Source of the DNA: Candidatus Hecatellales archaeon
GTDB taxonomy: Archaea > Thermoproteota > Bathyarchaeia > Hecatellales > Hecatellaceae
NCBI GenBank assembly: GCA_003662515.1
Contig: QMYF01000043.1
Location: forward strand, 1-5,892
Length of the DNA stretch: 5,892 nucleotides
Direction of reading: 5' to 3'
Shown: positions 5,376 through 5,892 of the stretch, one piece after another
Layout: every line of letters begins with the position of its first letter
Position numbering within the stretch: position 1 is the first letter of the stretch
Program-made: the position numbers and the translations under genes
The notes under the pieces: generated by a model
What the model was told of the DNA's origin: nothing
Databases searched by the model: none
The model's input: only the letters and a program-made list of their open reading frames with translations

Positions 5376-5456
5376 CGATGATTGGCGATGGACGGGGCTG
5401 AAAGCCTCATCCATGTGGAGCCATTGCAGAGCTGAGGGGCGTAAACCGCCCGGTTT
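5373..5456. other. Convergent intergenic spacer with possible small structured RNA
   Basis: These 84 bp lie between the HAD gene and the oppositely oriented peptidase gene and contain no credible protein. On the plus strand there is a C-box-like CCGATGA (5375-5381), a CTGA at 5398-5401 and another CTGA at 5432-5435, which is loosely the order C, D', D of an archaeal box C/D guide RNA. The C box departs from RTGATGA at two positions, no good C' box is seen (TGTGGAG at 5414-5420 is the nearest), and the C-to-D' spacing of 16 nt is longer than usual. I treat the guide RNA reading as weak. Confidence 0.25.
5437..5451. terminator. Candidate hairpin terminator between convergent genes
   Basis: GGGCG (5437-5441) pairs perfectly with CGCCC (5447-5451) around the loop TAAAC. 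On the plus strand it is followed by GG and four T's (5454-5457), a short tract. Its position just after the end of the minus-strand peptidase gene and 65 bp past the HAD stop suits transcription ends of either unit. Archaeal termination relies mostly on U-tracts, so the weak tract keeps confidence low. The left arm and loop are the right copy of the 11-bp repeat. Confidence 0.3.
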
Positions 5457-5892
5457 TCAGATGGAAACCCAGCCGAAGGTTCCGAAGGTTAAGGACATGT
5501 TTAGGGCTAGGATGCCAAGGTAGAAGCCTGTCAAGCCCACCCTTAAAATTTTGGCTTTATCTTTGAGGAATTTCTCGGCGAGGTTGTAGACTAGGCCGTC
5601 TCCATCCAGCGGGTAGATGGGAAGCATGTTGAAAATGGCTACGTTGAGAGACCAGAAGTGAAGCCAGTAAAGGGCGACATAAACGGTGAAGAAGGGGATA
5701 TAGTGTGAGACCTTTGAAATCCCTATTACAGGCTGCTTGGGATTATAAGGGTTGGCTGCCACCTCCACATGGAAAACCTTAAAGCTTCCGTCGGGAAGCC
5801 TAACCTCCAATTCTACTATGCTTCCAACCCCAGCCTTCTTAATCTGCTGCCTGAAAGCGTCTAGGGTTGGCGTGGGAACCCCATTAACCGAC
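5457..5892 (-). CDS. Site-2 protease family (M50) membrane zinc metalloprotease, C-terminal part
   Basis: The frame is open from the right edge to TGA at 5459-5457, giving 144 visible residues; the start and N-terminal half lie outside. The first 45 or so residues are the end of a PDZ-like domain (VNGVPTPTLDAFRQQI, then VELEVRLPDGSFKVFHVEV). A hydrophobic segment (IPFFTVYVALYWLHFWSLNVAIF) leads directly into NMLPIYPLDGD. This is the conserved NxxPxxPLDG motif of M50 peptidases, whose Asp is the third zinc ligand. The HExxH pair must lie upstream of the window. A last hydrophobic segment (VGLTGFYLGILALNMSLTF) ends the protein. Such enzymes cut substrate proteins within the membrane, often in signalling; the substrate here is unknown. 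A TTG at 5810 inside this frame is not the true start, because the PDZ sequence continues beyond it. The gene converges on the HAD gene. Confidence 0.88.
   Translation of the reverse strand, partial: SVNGVPTPTLDAFRQQIKKAGVGSIVELEVRLPDGSFKVFHVEVAANPYNPKQPVIGISKVSHYIPFFTVYVALYWLHFWSLNVAIFNMLPIYPLDGDGLVYNLAEKFLKDKAKILRVGLTGFYLGILALNMSLTFGTFGWVSI

Noticed and set aside
5166..5414. Minus-strand open frame of 82 codons over the end of the HAD gene
   Set aside because: It is antisense to the conserved GDSFYD region and has no family features.
5808..5810. TTG as the start of the M50 peptidase
   Set aside because: The frame continues to the window edge and the upstream residues form the expected PDZ-like sequence, so the gene is truncated by the window and does not start here.
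1..5892. CRISPR array, tRNA, rRNA, insertion sequence or prophage
   Set aside because: No regularly spaced repeats, no cloverleaf with TTC-type T loop, no transposase or terminal inverted repeats were seen on reading both strands.

Overview
The window is archaeal, and everything recognisable in it is ordinary chromosomal gene content. Three genes give the domain: the archaeal/eukaryotic-type ribosomal proteins S24e and S27ae, and a DUF359 protein of the archaeal GTP-dependent dephospho-CoA kinase family. A tungsten/molybdopterin aldehyde:ferredoxin oxidoreductase-family enzyme fits an anaerobic, possibly thermophilic, uncultured archaeon. A Bathyarchaeia-like or related lineage would fit, but the sequence alone does not settle the phylum. 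I see no tRNA, rRNA, CRISPR array, insertion sequence or phage gene.

Layout from left to right. (1) 1-1776, plus strand: an aldehyde:ferredoxin oxidoreductase-family gene cut by the left edge, probably by only a few codons. (2) 1837-2172, plus strand: rps24e, with a TATA-like element overlapping the end of the previous gene. (3) 2901-2169, minus strand: the DUF359 kinase gene followed by rps27ae, overlapping by 8 nt. rps27ae meets rps24e tail to tail with overlapping stop codons. (4) 2942-5372, plus strand: a tight three-gene operon of an unrecognised 143-residue protein, a dihydroorotase-type cyclic amidohydrolase and a phosphoserine-phosphatase-like HAD hydrolase. It starts divergently from the DUF359 gene across 40 bp, its genes overlap by 4 and 16 nt, and all three appear to start with TTG. 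(5) 5373-5456: an 84-bp convergent spacer with two small hairpins that share an 11-bp repeat. (6) 5892-5457, minus strand: the C-terminal part of a PDZ-containing site-2-protease (M50) membrane peptidase, cut by the right edge.

How the genes fit together. DUF359, rps24e and rps27ae belong to a neighbourhood usually found co-directional in archaea (coenzyme A synthesis and translation). Here rps24e points against the other two, so a small inversion seems to have split the cluster. The plus-strand operon probably serves pyrimidine synthesis through dihydroorotase, but no other pyr gene is visible and its two partners have no firm function. The most useful leads are the rearranged ribosomal cluster with its minimal convergent junction, the unknown protein co-translated with dihydroorotase, the HAD enzyme that keeps the phosphoserine phosphatase fold motifs but appears to lack the serine-binding arginine, and the repeat-bracketed spacer. 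I did not find a convincing previously undescribed system.
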